NCBI GenBank assembly: GCA_002205965.3
Contig: NADL03000501.1
Coordinates: 2,232,001 to 2,296,000 of the forward strand
Origin: Kappaphycus alvarezii
Lineage: Eukaryota > Rhodophyta > Florideophyceae > Gigartinales > Solieriaceae
DNA: 64,000 bases
Reading direction: 5' to 3'
In this document: positions 10,263-19,644 of the stretch, piece by piece
Layout of the letters: each line of letters opens with the position of its first letter
Numbering within the stretch: the stretch's first letter is position 1
The notes under the pieces: model-generated
What the model was told of the DNA's origin: nothing
Seen by the model: the letters and a program-made list of their open reading frames with translations, nothing else
The model's database searches: none
Program-made: the position numbers and the translations under genes

Positions 10263-10519
10263 GGAAGTTTAATGCGTTCAGTATCTACTGTGGACTGCGC
10301 ACGTCCTAACTATACGGTTAAGATCTAACCGGATGTACTTCGTCGTCCGTGCGCATCGGTGCTCGGGACAGGATAGCTTCGGCGATGGAGGACCACAGGG
10401 TGCAACTCAGTCGCTGGTAGATACGGCGGCGGACAATGCCAACTGTCGAGTGACACTTGGACGCGATCCGCGGAACTAACTCCTCGATAAATGCAATAGT
10501 GCCAGGGGAAGGGGCACCT
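10263..10519 (-). mobile_element. Family A copy 5, short 3' fragment
   Basis: About 257 bases of the 3' end, coding for the last 60 or so ORF2 residues plus the 3' UTR. It carries a T-to-G change at about 10501 and A-to-G changes close to the break. It joins copy 6 through CTCCCGAGGGG. Confidence 0.9.
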
Positions 10520-10533
10520 GGGGCTCCCGAGGG

Positions 10534-11812
10534 GAGGAAGTTTAATGCGTTCAGTATCTACTGTGGACTGCGCACGTCCTAACTATACGGTTAAGATCTA
10601 ACCGGATGTACTTCGTCGTCCGTGCGCATCGGTGCTCGGGACAGGATAGCTTCAGCGATGGAGGACCACAGGGTGCAACTCAGTCGCTGGTAGATACGGC
10701 GGCGGACAATGCCAACTGTCGAGTGACACTTGGACGCGATCCGCGGAACTAACTCCTCGATAAATGCAATAGTTCCAGGGGAAGGGGCACCTAGGGAATC
10801 AAACGCCAGAGGTCGAAACGTGAAGTTCGGCGTGTAAGGCGCAGAAGATGGGCCAGTCGATGGAGCGGGGAGTCGTCGGGCGATGTTGCGTTCCAGGGTT
10901 GTAACCTTGTCGCGGGCCGCCAGTTCAGCAGCGCCTCCGGCAGCCTGGGTCGCCTTGGTGCGAACTGCGGCCTTGAACGGTGAAACGACGGTGATGTCAC
11001 AGGCAATGGGGCGCAACGTTGTGCCTTCCGGGGTTGGTGGTGGTTGTACAAGGATATCGGCGGGGCGGAGCTCAGTGCCCGGGACGAGGAACGGAACCTC
11101 TTGCCGAGTATCCAGACCCGCGGCGCGGGTAACGTGCGTCGCAATCGCATTACATAGCGAGTTGTGGCGGTGACGACGGCCGAAACCAGGGCAGCAGAGG
11201 TCGGCGGCGTGATCCCCGAGGGTGTCCAAGGGTGGTCACAGTGGTGGCAGTTGAGGGCCATGGAGTCATCATACACTGGCAGTCCGAGGTGACGGCGGAG
11301 CATGGTCTGCCAGTGTGTAGTGTGGACCTTCGTAGCTGCCGTGGGATGAGCGAAGAGAAACGCCGCAGCGGGGCTGCGGCGGAACGCTAGGCCACGGATG
11401 CGATGTCGAATGTCGGCGTCGCTATGGGCGGTCGGGTTTGGGGCATTCTCCCAGGAGTCGTCGTGCCAATGTACTCTTGCCCGCGCCTCTTGCTGCACCC
11501 GTTTGAGAAGGGTTAGTGTGTTGGTGGGTGAAGCAGCTAGAGTTGGAGGGTCAAGGGTGGAAAGGTCGACTATTCCGGGGATGGAGAGGGCGAAACGGCG
11601 GAGAGAAGGCCCAGCCTGACGGAGGAGGAAGGACCGGTCGCCGCGGTAGCGGCCAGAAGCTAGTGCACAAGCACGCGGCGTGGCGTATGCGGAAGTTCGC
11701 TGCCGTGCGGGCGCAGCATCAATGATGCTGGCGGCGGCAGCGCCGTGGAGGCACGAGGCAATGCTTTCGAAGCCCTGGCCTCCGAGGTGCATGGGGAGGC
11801 ACACTTGGTCCC
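10534..11812 (-). mobile_element. Family A copy 6, 5'-truncated and frameshifted
   Basis: It is truncated at 11812 near ORF2 residue 612, almost the same point as copy 3. One G is missing from a run at about 11230 (CCAAGGGTGG against CCAAGGGGTGG), which splits ORF2 into frames at 10591-11229 and 10791-11804 within the zinc-finger region. It joins copy 7 through TCCCGGAGG. Confidence 0.9.
10591..11804 (-). pseudogene. Family A ORF2 fragment broken by a 1-base deletion (copy 6)
   Basis: The upstream part (to about 11230) encodes the connector up to the first two zinc-finger cysteines. The downstream part (10591-11229) encodes the rest of the finger, the endonuclease core and the C-terminus. 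The break lies between Cys803 and His813 of the reference ORF2. RT motifs are missing through 5' truncation. Confidence 0.85.
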
Positions 11813-14800
11813 GGAGGAAGTTTAATGCGTTCAGTATCTACTGTGGACTGCGCACGTCCTAACTATACGGTTAAGATCTAACCGGATGTACTTCGTCGTC
11901 CGTGCGCATCGGTGCTCGGGACAGGATAGCTTCGGCGATGGAGGACCACAGGGTGCAACTCAGTCGCTGGTAGATACGGCGGCGGACAATGCCAACTGTC
12001 GAGTGACACTTGGACGCGATCCGCGGAACTAACTCCTCGATAAATGCAATAGTTCCAGGGGAAGGGGCACCTAGGGAATCAAACGCCAGAGGTCGAAACG
12101 TGAAGTTCGGCGTGTAAGGCGCAGAAGATGGGCCAGTCGATGGAGCGGGGAGTCGTCGGGCGATGTTGCGTTCCAGGGTTGTAACCTTGTCGCGGGCCGC
12201 CAGTTCAGCAGCGCCTCCGGCAGCCTGGGTCGCCTTGGTGCGAACTGCGGCCTTGAACGGTGAAACGACGGTGATGTCACAGGCAATGGGGCGCAACGTT
12301 GTGCCTTCCGGGGTTGGTGGTGGTTGTACAAGGATATCGGCGGGGCGGAGCTCAGTGCCCGGGACGAGGAACGGAACCTCTTGCCGAGTATCCAGACCCG
12401 CGGCGCGGGTAACGTGCGTCGCAATCGCATTACATAGCGAGTTGTGGCGGTGACGACGGCCGAAACCAGGGCAGCAGAGGTCGGCGGCGTGATCCCCGAG
12501 GGTGTCCAAGGGGTGGTCACAGTGGTGGCAGTTGAGGGCCATGGAGTCATCATACACTGGCAGTCCGAGGTGACGGCGGAGCATGGTCTGCCAGTGTGTA
12601 GTGTGGACCTTCGTAGCTGCCGTGGGATGAGCGAAGAGAAACGCCGCAGCGGGGCTGCGGCGGAACGCTAGGCCACGGATGCGATGTCGAATGTCGGCGT
12701 CGCTATGGGCGGTCGGGTTTGGGGCATTCTCCCAGGAGTCGTCGTGCCAATGTACTCTTGCCCGCGCCTCTTGCTGCACCCGTTTGAGAAGGGTTAGTGT
12801 GTTGGTGGGTGAAGCAGCTAGAGTTGGAGGGTCAAGGGTGGAAAGGTCGACTATTCCGGGGATGGAGAGGGCGAAACGGCGGAGAGAAGGCCCAGCCTGA
12901 CGGAGGAGGAAGGACCGGTCGCCGCGGTAGCGGCCAGAAGCTAGTGCACAAGCACGCGGCGTGGCGTATGCGGAAGTTCGCTGCCGTGCGGGCGCAGCAT
13001 CAATGATGCTGGCGGCGGCAGCGCCGTGGAGGCACGAGGCGATGCTTTCGAAGCCCTGGCCTCCGAGGTGCATGGGGAGGCACACTTGGTCCCAGGCTCG
13101 GTCCGTGAGAGCTATGCCGTGTAACTTTTCATATGATGACCGTTGTAGATCATCAAATTCTTCAGCGGCGGACTCTGCTAAGCGCGGATCTGAGAGCTTG
13201 AATGCATGCGATAGGAGGCATGCAGAGGCACAGATCCGGTGCATGTGGAACCGGGCGCGGGCGTCGCGGACCAGCAGGAGGCGGTCCAGGGTACGGCGGC
13301 ACTGAGCAATCTTAGACCGGAGAAAACTCTCCGTGAACGTTTTGTTCCCAATGGGGGCCCCTAGAAGCGGAAAGCCGTCCCGCGAGCATTCGGCGAGAGG
13401 GAATTCCGCTAAGAGGGCTGCTCGATCCGGCGGCATGACGTGAGGCCAATGTATGCGTGTCTTCCGTTGGTTGACGTGGAACCCAACCGTGGGACCATCT
13501 CGGGCAAGGAGCCGGAGCGCCTGACGGATGGCGCCAAGGTTCCCGACGATCGTGCCGTCATCGGCGTACCATTGGCAGAGAGCAATGTTGGGGATCTCAG
13601 CAACCCGACGGATGAGGGGTTGAATCGTTAGCGAGAACAACAACATGCTGGCCGGGTCACCCTGTTGGGTGCCCTGGGCACTTGGTATGACGGTGCGATC
13701 CCGGTTCGGGACAAGCAATGGCGGTTGCATTCGGCCATAGATCATGTTTGCGAAGCGGGCTAGCGAGGGGGCGAGCATTGGTAGGTGGTCCAGCATAGAC
13801 TGCCGATCAACGCGGTTAAAGGCGTTGTTGGCGTCTATGAGGACCGTGGCGACGTTCGGGGTGGCGGAGAAGCGGCGTAGTGTCGTGCGGGTGTCGTGGA
13901 CAATAGAGTCCAACCCGGCTTTAACACCATTGGCCGTCTGATGCGGCGACAGAACCGAGTGTGAATCGGCTATTGCGGCGGGGAGCAGTGCCTTCGTCAC
14001 TATCCTGCGAAGCACAGACCCGATGGCGATCGGGCGGACCTTGTCGGGAGTCGGCTGCAGCGGGAGGAGCGTCGCCGCTGCCACGAGGGGAAGCACAGCG
14101 TCCGGGAGTTCCCCCCGTGCGAGCCGGGAAACGAGCTGTGTCAGGACACGCAGACCAGTCACGCCGGCCTCAGGACTGACGCGAGTCTTAACCAAGAGGT
14201 GGAACCAGCGGGACGGCGTTCGTTCGGGTCCGGCGGTGGTGTCCCGCGGGACGCCGCGGACCGCGTGTTCCACAGCGGCCTCAGTGATGCACGGGGGCGG
14301 CGGGAGTCGTCCTTCCGGGAGCGGCGAGACAGGGCGCGGCGGGGTCGGGTGCAGATCCCTGAGCCGCTGAATCGTCGCCGGGTCGTTGACGTCGGCGAGC
14401 GGGCCATTGTGGAGGGCGCGCATGGCCTTACCGTATCGCGCATCAGCGCAAAGGGCCTCTGCACGACGGGCGCGCCCGATGTCGCCGGGGACCGTTGGGG
14501 CATACAGCGTGTTTCGTTCCCACCATTCAAGCCGTGCTTGGTGTGCTGCGAGAGCTTCGGCCCATAGTGCTCCCCACTGTGAGCCCGTGTGCGCACGACG
14601 GAGGCGCTCTCGGAGGGCGATCCGTTGGCTCTTGGGGTCCCGCCATCCGCGCTCTCCTCGAAGACAGCGACGGAGGACAGCCGTGGGCAGCATGTGGAGG
14701 TGAAGGAATGCTCGTTGAGTGGCGTCTTCCCCACGAGCGTTCGCCGCAGCTTTCACCAACTTGATAAACAGGAGGATAAATTGCGAGAGGCAGGGGGCGG

Positions 14801-14901
14801 GAATATCTTGGAAGATATCCCTGTCGCGGTAGGGTGTTGAGAGGATTTCCAGGGGAGTGGGCAAGGGGAATGACGCCGATGTATCATGCGGCGTGGGGTC
14901 C
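11813..14901 (-). mobile_element. Family A copy 7, truncated just inside the ORF2 start
   Basis: It contains the 3' UTR and all of ORF2 except the first eight or nine codons, so both candidate ATG codons of the reference are lost. It abuts the 3' end of the full-length family B copy through CCGAAG. It is nearly identical to copy 2. Confidence 0.9.
11871..14864 (-). CDS. ORF2 reverse transcriptase/endonuclease, N-terminally trimmed (copy 7)
   Basis: This is an open frame of about 1010 codons to the truncation; no ATG remains near the normal start, and 14864 is only an alternative start codon. RT motifs A (LIDANNAF), B (GTQQGDPASM) and C (YADD), the CCHC finger and the RPADIL/CDIT endonuclease core are all intact. 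It could in principle give an active enzyme if translated from a fused upstream start, but no start is evident, and the sequence just upstream is the 3' UTR of the family B copy. I regard it as a very young 5'-truncated insertion. Confidence 0.75.
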   Translation of the reverse strand: MPTPLEILSTPYRDRDIFQDIPAPCLSQFILLFIKLVKAAANARGEDATQRAFLHLHMLPTAVLRRCLRGERGWRDPKSQRIALRERLRRAHTGSQWGALWAEALAAHQARLEWWERNTLYAPTVPGDIGRARRAEALCADARYGKAMRALHNGPLADVNDPATIQRLRDLHPTPPRPVSPLPEGRLPPPPCITEAAVEHAVRGVPRDTTAGPERTPSRWFHLLVKTRVSPEAGVTGLRVLTQLVSRLARGELPDAVLPLVAAATLLPLQPTPDKVRPIAIGSVLRRIVTKALLPAAIADSHSVLSPHQTANGVKAGLDSIVHDTRTTLRRFSATPNVATVLIDANNAFNRVDRQSMLDHLPMLAPSLARFANMIYGRMQPPLLVPNRDRTVIPSAQGTQQGDPASMLLFSLTIQPLIRRVAEIPNIALCQWYADDGTIVGNLGAIRQALRLLARDGPTVGFHVNQRKTRIHWPHVMPPDRAALLAEFPLAECSRDGFPLLGAPIGNKTFTESFLRSKIAQCRRTLDRLLLVRDARARFHMHRICASACLLSHAFKLSDPRLAESAAEEFDDLQRSSYEKLHGIALTDRAWDQVCLPMHLGGQGFESIASCLHGAAAASIIDAAPARQRTSAYATPRACALASGRYRGDRSFLLRQAGPSLRRFALSIPGIVDLSTLDPPTLAASPTNTLTLLKRVQQEARARVHWHDDSWENAPNPTAHSDADIRHRIRGLAFRRSPAAAFLFAHPTAATKVHTTHWQTMLRRHLGLPVYDDSMALNCHHCDHPLDTLGDHAADLCCPGFGRRHRHNSLCNAIATHVTRAAGLDTRQEVPFLVPGTELRPADILVQPPPTPEGTTLRPIACDITVVSPFKAAVRTKATQAAGGAAELAARDKVTTLERNIARRLPAPSTGPSSAPYTPNFTFRPLAFDSLGAPSPGTIAFIEELVPRIASKCHSTVGIVRRRIYQRLSCTLWSSIAEAILSRAPMRTDDEVHPVRS

Positions 14902-14959
14902 CGAAGAAACTTTACTTCATTGAGTATCTATCGTGTACACTGCAGGACTGACTATACGG

Positions 14960-17900
14960 CTAAGAACTAACCGGATGTTCCACGTCAGGCACGTGCAGTG
15001 GGGCTCGCGATAGAATCGCCATTGCAATAGAAGACCACAGTGTGCAACTAATGCGCTGATAAATACGTCTGCGGATCACTGCTGTGGTTGTGTTGAACTT
15101 CTCTGCGATGCGCGGGATGAAGTCTTCGATGAACAGGATAGAGGCGGGGGATGGGGCACCCAAGGAGTCGAAAGCCAGGGGCTGAAACTTGAAGTTCGGT
15201 TCCTGGAGGGTGTTGTGCGAAGGGGGCGGGATGCGGCGTACCAGTTTGCGCTCCAGGTCTGTGACTTTGTCTCGATGGGCAATGTCGGCGGCGCCGCCGG
15301 CCATTTGGGTGGCCCTTGTGCGCACACCTTGTTTGAACGGCGAGACAATGGTTAGGTCGCAGGCTATGGGGCGGACCTGTTGACCAGTGGGCAGGGGGGG
15401 GTTGTATGAGAATGTCCGCAGGACGGATATTCGTTCCCGGGACAAGGAGCGGGACTTCGTATTGGCAGTCCAGGCCCGCGGCGCGAGCAACGTGGTAGGC
15501 GAAAACGTTGCGCAGCGAGTTGTGGCGGTGCGGGCGGCCGAAGCCGGCAGGGCAGAGGTCAGCCGCGTGGTCCCCGAGTGCGTCCAAAGTTTGATTGCAG
15601 TGGGCACAGGTGAGCGGGCGGGAGTCGTCGTATACGGGGAGGCCTAGGTGCCGGCGGAGCATGGTCTGCCAGTGGGCCGAGGACACCACCGTAGCGGTTG
15701 TGGGGTGAGCGATGAGAAAAGCGGCGGCGGGGCTGTTCCGGAACGCCAGGCCACGGATCCGATGTCGAACTTCTTGAGTGCTGTGCTGAGCCGGGTTGGG
15801 GTGTGTCAACCATGAGTCGTCGCGCCAGTGGACCTTTGCCTGTGCCTCCTGCTGCACACCATTTAAGAAGGTTTGGAGGTTGGATGGTTTGGCAGCAAGC
15901 AGGCATGGGTCAAAGGGGCCGAGGTCGACGGAGTACGGGCGCCCAGGGATACATTGCAGGAAATCACGGATTCGCGGCAAGGCTTGTCGGACCAGGAACG
16001 CCCTGTCACCTCGGTATCGGTGACCAGAGACGGCGGCAGAACGTTGCGTGGTATACGATGCCGATCTCTCACGTGCCGGAACCGCGTCGATGATACTAGC
16101 TGCACCGAGCCGTGTAGGAACGGAGAGATGAGGGTAAATCCCTGACCTCCCTGGCGGATGGGTAACGTGACTTGGTCCCATGCAGTGTCTGTGAGGGCGA
16201 TCCCGTGTAGCTCCGAGTACGACGACCTCTGCAGGGCGTCAAAGGCTTGTGCAGCGGGGGCCGAGTGTTGTGGGTCGGCGAGCCGGAACGCGTGGGTGAC
16301 GAGGCATGCCGACGCGCACAGCCGGTGCATGTGGAAACGGGCGCGGGGGTCACGAATGTGGGTCAGCAGTCGGAGGGTGCGGCGGCACCCATCGACCTTG
16401 TCCCGTAGGTATGCATCGGTGAAGGCCCGGTTGCCCATCGGCGCTCCTAGGAGCTCGAAGCCGTCGCGCGAGCACTCGGACAGATGAAAAACCCGGAGGA
16501 ATTCCGTGCGGTCCGGCAGGAGCGTGTTCGGCCAGTAAATGCGCGTCTTCCTCGCGTTGACATAGAGGCCCACAGCCGGACCCTCAGCCTGCAGGAGGTG
16601 GAGAGCGCGGCGCAGACCCTGAAGTGTCCCTATGAGAGTCCCGTCATCCGCGTACCATTGATTAAGCACGATGTCGCTGTCCTCGGCGATTTTCCGAATT
16701 AATGGTTGGATCGTGAGGGAAAACAGCAACATACTGGCCGGGTCGCCCTGCTGGGTGCCCTGAGCACTCGAGATGACCGTGTTCTGGCGATTCGGTATAA
16801 GCAACGGTGGCTGAATACGACCGTATATCATATTCACGAAGCGGGCCAGAGAAGGAGCGAGTGCAGGAAGTTGAGACAGCATTGACTGGCGATCAACGCG
16901 GTTGAAAGCGTTGTGCGCGTCAATGAGGACCGTGGCAACATGCGGAGCACCAGTGAAACGGCGAAGCAGGGTGCGAGTGTCATGGATGACCGCGTCCATC
17001 CCGGCCTTGATACCGTTGGCCGTTTGGAATGGCGCGAGGAAGTCTCGAGAGTCATCGATGGCGCTCGGCAGCAGCGTCTTGGTGACGATGCGGCGGAGGA
17101 CCGACCCCACAGCGATGGGACGAATTTTGTCCGGTCTCGGCCGTAGCGGGAGTAATGTTGCGGCAGCGAGCAGGGGCAGGACCGAGTCCGGCAGTTCCCC
17201 ACGCGCGATCCGCATCACCAACTTCGTAAGCACACTTTTCCCTGTCACCCCGGCGGCCGGGCTGACCGATGTTTTGACTAGCAAGTGGAACCAGCGTGCC
17301 GGCGTGCGGTCCGGTCCCGCGGTCGTACCACGAGAAATACCTCGTACAGCCTGCTCTACGGCGTCTGCCGTGATTGATGGTGGAGGAGGAAGGCCATCTT
17401 CAGGATGGGCGTGATCGGGCGCGGGGGCGCGGGGTGAAGATCACGCAGCGCTTGTATGGTGTGCGGGTCGTTCACATCGGCTAGCGGAGCGTTGTGCAGG
17501 GACCGCATGGCCTTGCCGTAGCGGGCGTCTGCACAGAGGGCTTCAGCGCGACGGGCGCGCCGAGCGTCGCTGGAGCCCGAGCCGTAGGCGGGGCGGTGCT
17601 GCTGGATCCATTCAGAGCGTGCTTCATGGGCGCGAAGGGCTTCAAACCACAAGGTGTTCCACTCAGCTCCGGTATGGGCGCGTCGGATTCGGGCACTTAG
17701 TGCGGCCCGTTGACCTTTGTTATGCTGCCAGCCATCCTCCCCGCGCAAGCTGCGGCGGAGGACAGCGGTTGGCAGCATGTGGAGGTGCAGGAAGGCACGG
17801 TAGGTGGCCTCGTCCCCCCTTGCGTTGGCGGCGGCTTGTACCAGCTTGATAAACAGGAGAGTGAAGGGCTTGAGACATGGGAATGGGATATCCTGGAAGA

Positions 17901-17997
17901 TGTCCCTTTCCCGGTATGGGGTGCGGAGGATGTCTTCGGGGCTTGGTAAGGGAGAGGCAGCGGAGGAGGGAGGATGGGGTGGGGTGGAGATGTCCAT
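14960..17997 (-). pseudogene. Family B ORF2 (RT plus restriction-like endonuclease), three frameshifts
   Basis: The start ATG at 17997 matches the N-terminal region of family A ORF2. A frameshift at about 17400 precedes the RT. The RT part (15863-17284) keeps motif A LIDAHNAFNRVDR, motif B GTQQGDPASM and motif C WYADDG. A second frameshift at about 16100 lies in the connector. The third part carries the zinc finger (CAHCNQTLDALGDHAADLC) and RPADIL. A third frameshift in a G-run at about 15395 leads to the last part (14960-15607) with IACDLT and the C-terminus. The gene is therefore dead although all domains are present, and it is older than the family A copies. Confidence 0.88.
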
Positions 17998-18008
17998 GGG
18001 GAGGATGC

Positions 18009-18455
18009 TTAGGCGGAGGAGCCGTCACCCGACCGCACTCCTTCCATTGCGGACGCACCGACAGCTGGAGGAAGGGGGCAGCGGGGGTCTTGAGTGGGTC
18101 CCTGGGTCGGAGGTGGGACATCTTGCATGCCTATGGACGACGGCGGCATGGCGGCGTGTGTGGCGGACTCCCGACCCTGTGGCGCCGAGGAGGCGACAGT
18201 GGGCGGCAGAACGGCCGGGAGCGTCGGGGTTGCGGTGGGCACCATCAGGAACTCCGCCGCGGGGGCCTCTTCGGATGCAGCGCAGCGGCGTTTGGTCGCC
18301 GAGGGTGAAGAGCCCGGGGATTGCAGGGTGAGGTCGGGGGATTGTTGCGGGGCGTGCCCGGGGGCGGGAGGGGCGGAGGAGGCCGGTAGCGCGTTGGGGC
18401 GCTTGTTGCGGGCGGAGCCAGGAGAGGTCGGGGCGGTGGGGTGAGCGGGGCTCAC
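18009..18455 (-). CDS. Family B ORF1 C-terminal segment, -1 frame
   Basis: 148 residues overlapping the end of the first ORF1 frame by four bases; the only start-like codon is GTG, so independent initiation is unlikely in a eukaryote. It contains a basic/acidic block KRRCAASEEAPAAEFLMVP conserved with family A. It ends 11 bases before the ORF2 ATG at 17997. It could be reached by -1 frameshifting from the upstream frame, or it may be a remnant of one continuous ORF1. Confidence 0.5.
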   Translation of the reverse strand: MSPAHPTAPTSPGSARNKRPNALPASSAPPAPGHAPQQSPDLTLQSPGSSPSATKRRCAASEEAPAAEFLMVPTATPTLPAVLPPTVASSAPQGRESATHAAMPPSSIGMQDVPPPTQGPTQDPRCPLPPAVGASAMEGVRSGDGSSA

Positions 18456-19324
18456 AACGGGTGGGCGGGTGGGATTGGCGGGGGTCTTGGTGGGACGGGG
18501 GTCTTGGGTGGGACGGGGGTCTTGGGTTGGGCGGGTGAGGGGCGAGCTCGGGCGGCACGACGGGTGTCGATGACGTCGCGAGCGTGGTGGCGCAGGGTCG
18601 TTGCGAGGGCCGTGCGGACGTAGGGAAGGACCCAGGAGCGAAGGGTTGGGTCGAGTAGGCGGTTGGCCTCTCGGCCAAGGCGTGTCACGACTCCTTGGGA
18701 AGCGGAGTCATCCAGGGCTGCGGCGGTGGCCGCGATGGTCGTCGTTGTGGTTTGCAGGTCCGGAAACATGCACTGGAGGTGGGCTAGGATGGAGAACATC
18801 TCCTGTCGGGCAGCATCGGGGAAGTAAATGAACGTCCATTTTCCCACGTGAGGGATGAGGACGTGCGGGGGCAGCGCGGTGTTGGCGAGGGCGGCAGCCT
18901 CCCCGAGGAACTGTTGGGCAGCCTGGTAGGAGGCGAAGGAGCGGTCCGGGGTGGTGGCGATGCCCAAGTGGGCGAGTTGCGGGGCGGGAGGGGGCGTTGG
19001 CTCAAGCTCCCCCGTGCGCGGATTGAGACGACCGGGGGCGGAGGCGCCGAGAGCGACGAGCTCCCGAGCACGGGCGAGGGCCTGGGGAGAGGCATTGGCC
19101 GGTTGGCCAATGAGCGCTTGAGCCTGCGGGAGGCTCATGACACGTGCGCCAATAGCAGGGTCGACGCGTGGAAGCTCGACCTTGGTGATGGGCACTAGTG
19201 TGGGGGCGGTTTGTGGGCGGCGGGGCGGGCGTGACGCAACGGCGGCATAGGATGTACCCATCCATGCCGAGCGCGGCGGGGCGCCGGGCGGGCGCGCGGA
19301 AGGCGCCGGGGGGGAAGGGGGCAT
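18452..19324 (-). CDS. Family B ORF1 (gag-like), N-terminal frame
   Basis: A 290-residue frame starting at the first ATG after the element's 5' leader. It is rich in Ala and Pro. The central region (about 100-235) looks globular and includes WTFIYFPDAARQEMFSIL and VLPYVRTALATTLRH. The last 50 residues are a proline-rich low-complexity tail with a short PKTPVP-type repeat. No zinc knuckle or known domain is recognised. Position and order (ORF1 then ORF2) suggest a nucleic-acid-binding chaperone that packages the element RNA. The homologous C-terminal block continues in the -1 frame (18009-18455). Confidence 0.7.
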   Translation of the reverse strand: MPPSPPAPSARPPGAPPRSAWMGTSYAAVASRPPRRPQTAPTLVPITKVELPRVDPAIGARVMSLPQAQALIGQPANASPQALARARELVALGASAPGRLNPRTGELEPTPPPAPQLAHLGIATTPDRSFASYQAAQQFLGEAAALANTALPPHVLIPHVGKWTFIYFPDAARQEMFSILAHLQCMFPDLQTTTTTIAATAAALDDSASQGVVTRLGREANRLLDPTLRSWVLPYVRTALATTLRHHARDVIDTRRAARARPSPAQPKTPVPPKTPVPPRPPPIPPAHPL

Positions 19325-19470
19325 GAGGGTGGTGACGTTGGTTGTTGGAAAAGTGTTTGTTTTGGAGCGATTTCGAAGAAAAAGTAGTGGAGGAGCTTGT
19401 GACTAAGAAGACGAGACGGTTTGGAGAGACGAGACAGGGGCCTCCCGGGAAATTGTTCTATCTATTGAGG

Positions 19471-19479
19471 TATAAATAG
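19471..19479 (+). promoter_or_regulatory. TATA box upstream of the permuted tRNA gene
   Basis: A perfect TATAAATAG stands 60 bases before the first tRNA-homologous base (19539). In the permuted gene the internal B box precedes the A box, so an upstream TATA element could help position RNA polymerase III. Function is inferred from position only. Confidence 0.5.
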
Positions 19480-19538
19480 CTTGTCTCAAAAATTGTTATC
19501 GCGGGAATCGGAAGTGGTTGAATAGGGTGCGCGCAACG

Positions 19539-19628
19539 TTCAGGTCGTAGTATACAGTGTATGCGTGAGTTCGAATCTCACCGGTGTCACATTCATGGCA
19601 CCGTGGCCGAGTGGTCTAAGGCGCTATG
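19539..19628 (+). tRNA. Circularly permuted tRNA-Leu(CAG) gene (3' half before 5' half)
   Basis: The 3' half comes first: anticodon loop TTCAGGT (19539-19545, anticodon CAG at 19541-19543), 3' anticodon stem CGTAG (19546-19550), a long variable arm with ATAC/GTAT stem (19551-19564), T arm GTGAG-TTCGAAT-CTCAC (19565-19581), acceptor strand CGGTGTC (19582-19588) and discriminator A (19589). Seven bases (19590-19596) follow, then the 5' half: acceptor GGCACCG (19597-19603), TG, D arm GCC-loop-GGC (19606-19622), G26, and 5' anticodon stem CTATG (19624-19628). Joined across the permutation the acceptor stem pairs 7/7 (one G-U) and the anticodon stem 5/5 (one G-U). The long variable arm and A73 fit leucine. 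CCA is not encoded. A T4 terminator lies 12 bases downstream. The alternative is two adjacent tRNA-Leu fragments. Confidence 0.72.
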
Positions 19629-19640
19629 CACCAATTCTTC

Positions 19641-19644
19641 TTTT
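19641..19644 (+). terminator. T4 RNA polymerase III terminator after the tRNA 5' half
   Basis: A run of four T follows the CTATG anticodon stem by 12 bases. It is the expected end of a pol III transcript starting near 19500. It supports transcription of the two halves as one precursor. Confidence 0.5.

Larger units (their letters stand above)
14904..19397 (-). mobile_element. Full-length family B non-LTR retrotransposon
   Basis: About 4.5 kb. It has a 5' leader of about 73 bases (19325-19397), ORF1 (18009-19324, two frames), an 11-base gap, ORF2 (14960-17997, broken by three frameshifts) and a 3' UTR of about 55 bases ending in AAAGTTTC. It is homologous to family A throughout but clearly diverged in both protein and 3' UTR. 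Both families end without a poly(A) tail. The 5' flank is unique sequence leading to the tRNA-Leu gene; the 3' flank is copy 7 of family A. Confidence 0.9.

Noticed and set aside
2246..13631. Repeated small plus-strand frames (about 60-115 codons) recurring in each array copy
   Set aside because: They are antisense shadows of ORF2, recurring only because the copies repeat; no motif or start context supports them.
1..19397. The array as a telomere of the Drosophila type
   Set aside because: Unrelated chromosomal sequence continues for 44 kb on the side that should face the chromosome end, and no telomeric repeat is seen.
281..19397. CRISPR or phage-like repeat array
   Set aside because: The repeats are kilobase-scale retrotransposon copies of variable length in a eukaryotic context; there are no short regularly spaced repeats.
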